This document shows positions 22,365 through 22,918 of a stretch of DNA of 22,918 nucleotides, piece after piece (position 1 is the stretch's first letter; every line of letters begins with the position of its first letter). Position numbers and translations under genes: made by a program. Location of the stretch: NCBI GenBank assembly GCA_030696545.1, contig JAUYSA010000233.1:1-22918 (forward strand), written 5' to 3'. The notes beneath the pieces are model-generated. The model saw nothing but the letters and a program-made list of their open reading frames with translations. It did not search any database and was not told the DNA's origin. This DNA is from Hyphomonadaceae bacterium. Lineage in GTDB: Bacteria; Pseudomonadota; Alphaproteobacteria; Caulobacterales; Hyphomonadaceae.

Positions 22365-22918
22365 ATGCCTACGTCCCGTCCGAAGGTGAAGGTCATCGTG
22401 ACACGCCGGCTGCCAGAGCCGGTCGAAACACGCATGAGCGAACTGTTTGACGTCGAGCTGAACACCACCGACCAGCCGATGACGATCGAGCAGCTGTGCG
22501 ACGCCGCCGCGCGCTGCGACGTGCTGGTGCCGACATTGACCGACAAGATTGATGGGCGGGTCCTGGCGCGGGCAGGCGAGCGGCTGAGGCTGATCGCGCA
22601 GTTCGGGGTCGGCGTGGACAATATCGACGTCCAGTCGTGCGTGTCGCGCGGCATCACGGTGACGAATACGCCGGGCGTGCTGACCGAAGACACCGCCGAC
22701 ATGACGATGGCGCTTATCCTTGCCGCGCCGCGCAGGATCGTGGACGGCGTCAATGCGATGCAATCGGGCCAGTTCACCGGCTGGTCGCCAACCTGGATGC
22801 TGGGCCGCAGGATCTATGGCAAGCGGCTGGGCATTATCGGCATGGGCCGTATCGGTACGGCCGTCGCGCGCCGGGCGCGCGCCTTTGGTCTGCAGATCCA
22901 CTATCACAACCGCAAGCC
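22365..22918 (+). CDS. D-2-hydroxyacid dehydrogenase (glyoxylate reductase-like), 3' end missing
   Basis: The open frame runs from ATG 22365 to the window edge, so only the first 184 codons are seen. The product belongs to the NAD(P)-dependent D-isomer 2-hydroxyacid dehydrogenases. The N-terminal substrate domain contains IAQFGVGVDNIDV (about 77-89) and TNTPGVLTEDTADM. The nucleotide-binding domain begins with KRLGIIGMGRIG, where GMGRIG (159-164) is the GxGxxG motif. The catalytic Arg, Glu and His lie beyond the window, so the exact substrate cannot be named; a glyoxylate/hydroxypyruvate reductase is most likely. AAGAGGA lies 12 bases upstream and GAGG directly before the ATG, neither ideal. 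It diverges from the SH3 gene across 222 bases. Confidence 0.88.
   Translation, partial: MPTSRPKVKVIVTRRLPEPVETRMSELFDVELNTTDQPMTIEQLCDAAARCDVLVPTLTDKIDGRVLARAGERLRLIAQFGVGVDNIDVQSCVSRGITVTNTPGVLTEDTADMTMALILAAPRRIVDGVNAMQSGQFTGWSPTWMLGRRIYGKRLGIIGMGRIGTAVARRARAFGLQIHYHNRK

Noticed and set aside
1..22918. CRISPR arrays, insertion sequences, tRNA or rRNA genes
   Set aside because: I saw no spaced direct repeats, no transposase-like frame with terminal repeats, and no cloverleaf or rRNA-like sequence. A tRNA upstream of rimP, as in E. coli, was looked for and not found.

Overview
The window is a GC-rich, tightly packed chromosomal segment from an alphaproteobacterium. The evidence is a rimP-nusA-ylxR-infB operon with an alphaproteobacterial-type IF-2 N-terminus, a fabA-fabB pair plus fabI, an Ada repair protein, and several promoter-like sites of the Caulobacter form (TTGACG-type -35 and GCTANAWC-type -10). 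One match to the general-stress (EcfG) promoter pattern points the same way. A member of Caulobacterales or Hyphomonadaceae, or a relative, is my guess from gene content only. I saw no rRNA, tRNA, insertion sequence, phage gene or CRISPR array. No gene-free stretch exceeds about 225 bases.

Layout. (1) 2-2038: the end of a molybdenum hydroxylase large subunit. (2) 2101-8322: a promoter and structured leader, then rimP, nusA, ylxR and infB in one tight operon, closed by a clear intrinsic terminator. (3) 8458-14342: accessory genes lying between infB and rbfA. They are a tiny membrane peptide, a secreted DUF6351 esterase-like protein, a membrane-anchored alpha/beta hydrolase (minus strand), a divergent SPFH membrane protein with an Arc-type ribbon-helix-helix gene behind it, and ada (minus strand). 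(4) 14478-16373: rbfA, a uridine kinase, and two small single-helix membrane proteins. (5) 16378-21473: fabI, then on the opposite strand an AAA+ ATPase with a TPR membrane protein, then fabB and fabA. (6) 21558-22918: a secreted SH3 protein divergent from a D-2-hydroxyacid dehydrogenase that runs off the window.

How the genes work together. RimP, NusA, the YlxR-type RNA-binding protein, IF-2 and RbfA serve transcription elongation, 30S maturation and translation initiation. FabA, FabB and FabI make unsaturated fatty acids and carry out the last step of elongation. The most unusual parts are the two accessory modules. One is the SPFH-Arc pair, whose promoter carries a 30-bp near-perfect palindrome, probably the Arc protein's own operator. 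The other is the AAA+/TPR-membrane pair, which sits between fabI and fabB-fabA on the opposite strand and has a 27-bp inverted repeat in the shared fabI/AAA+ promoter region. Neither is assigned a function here.
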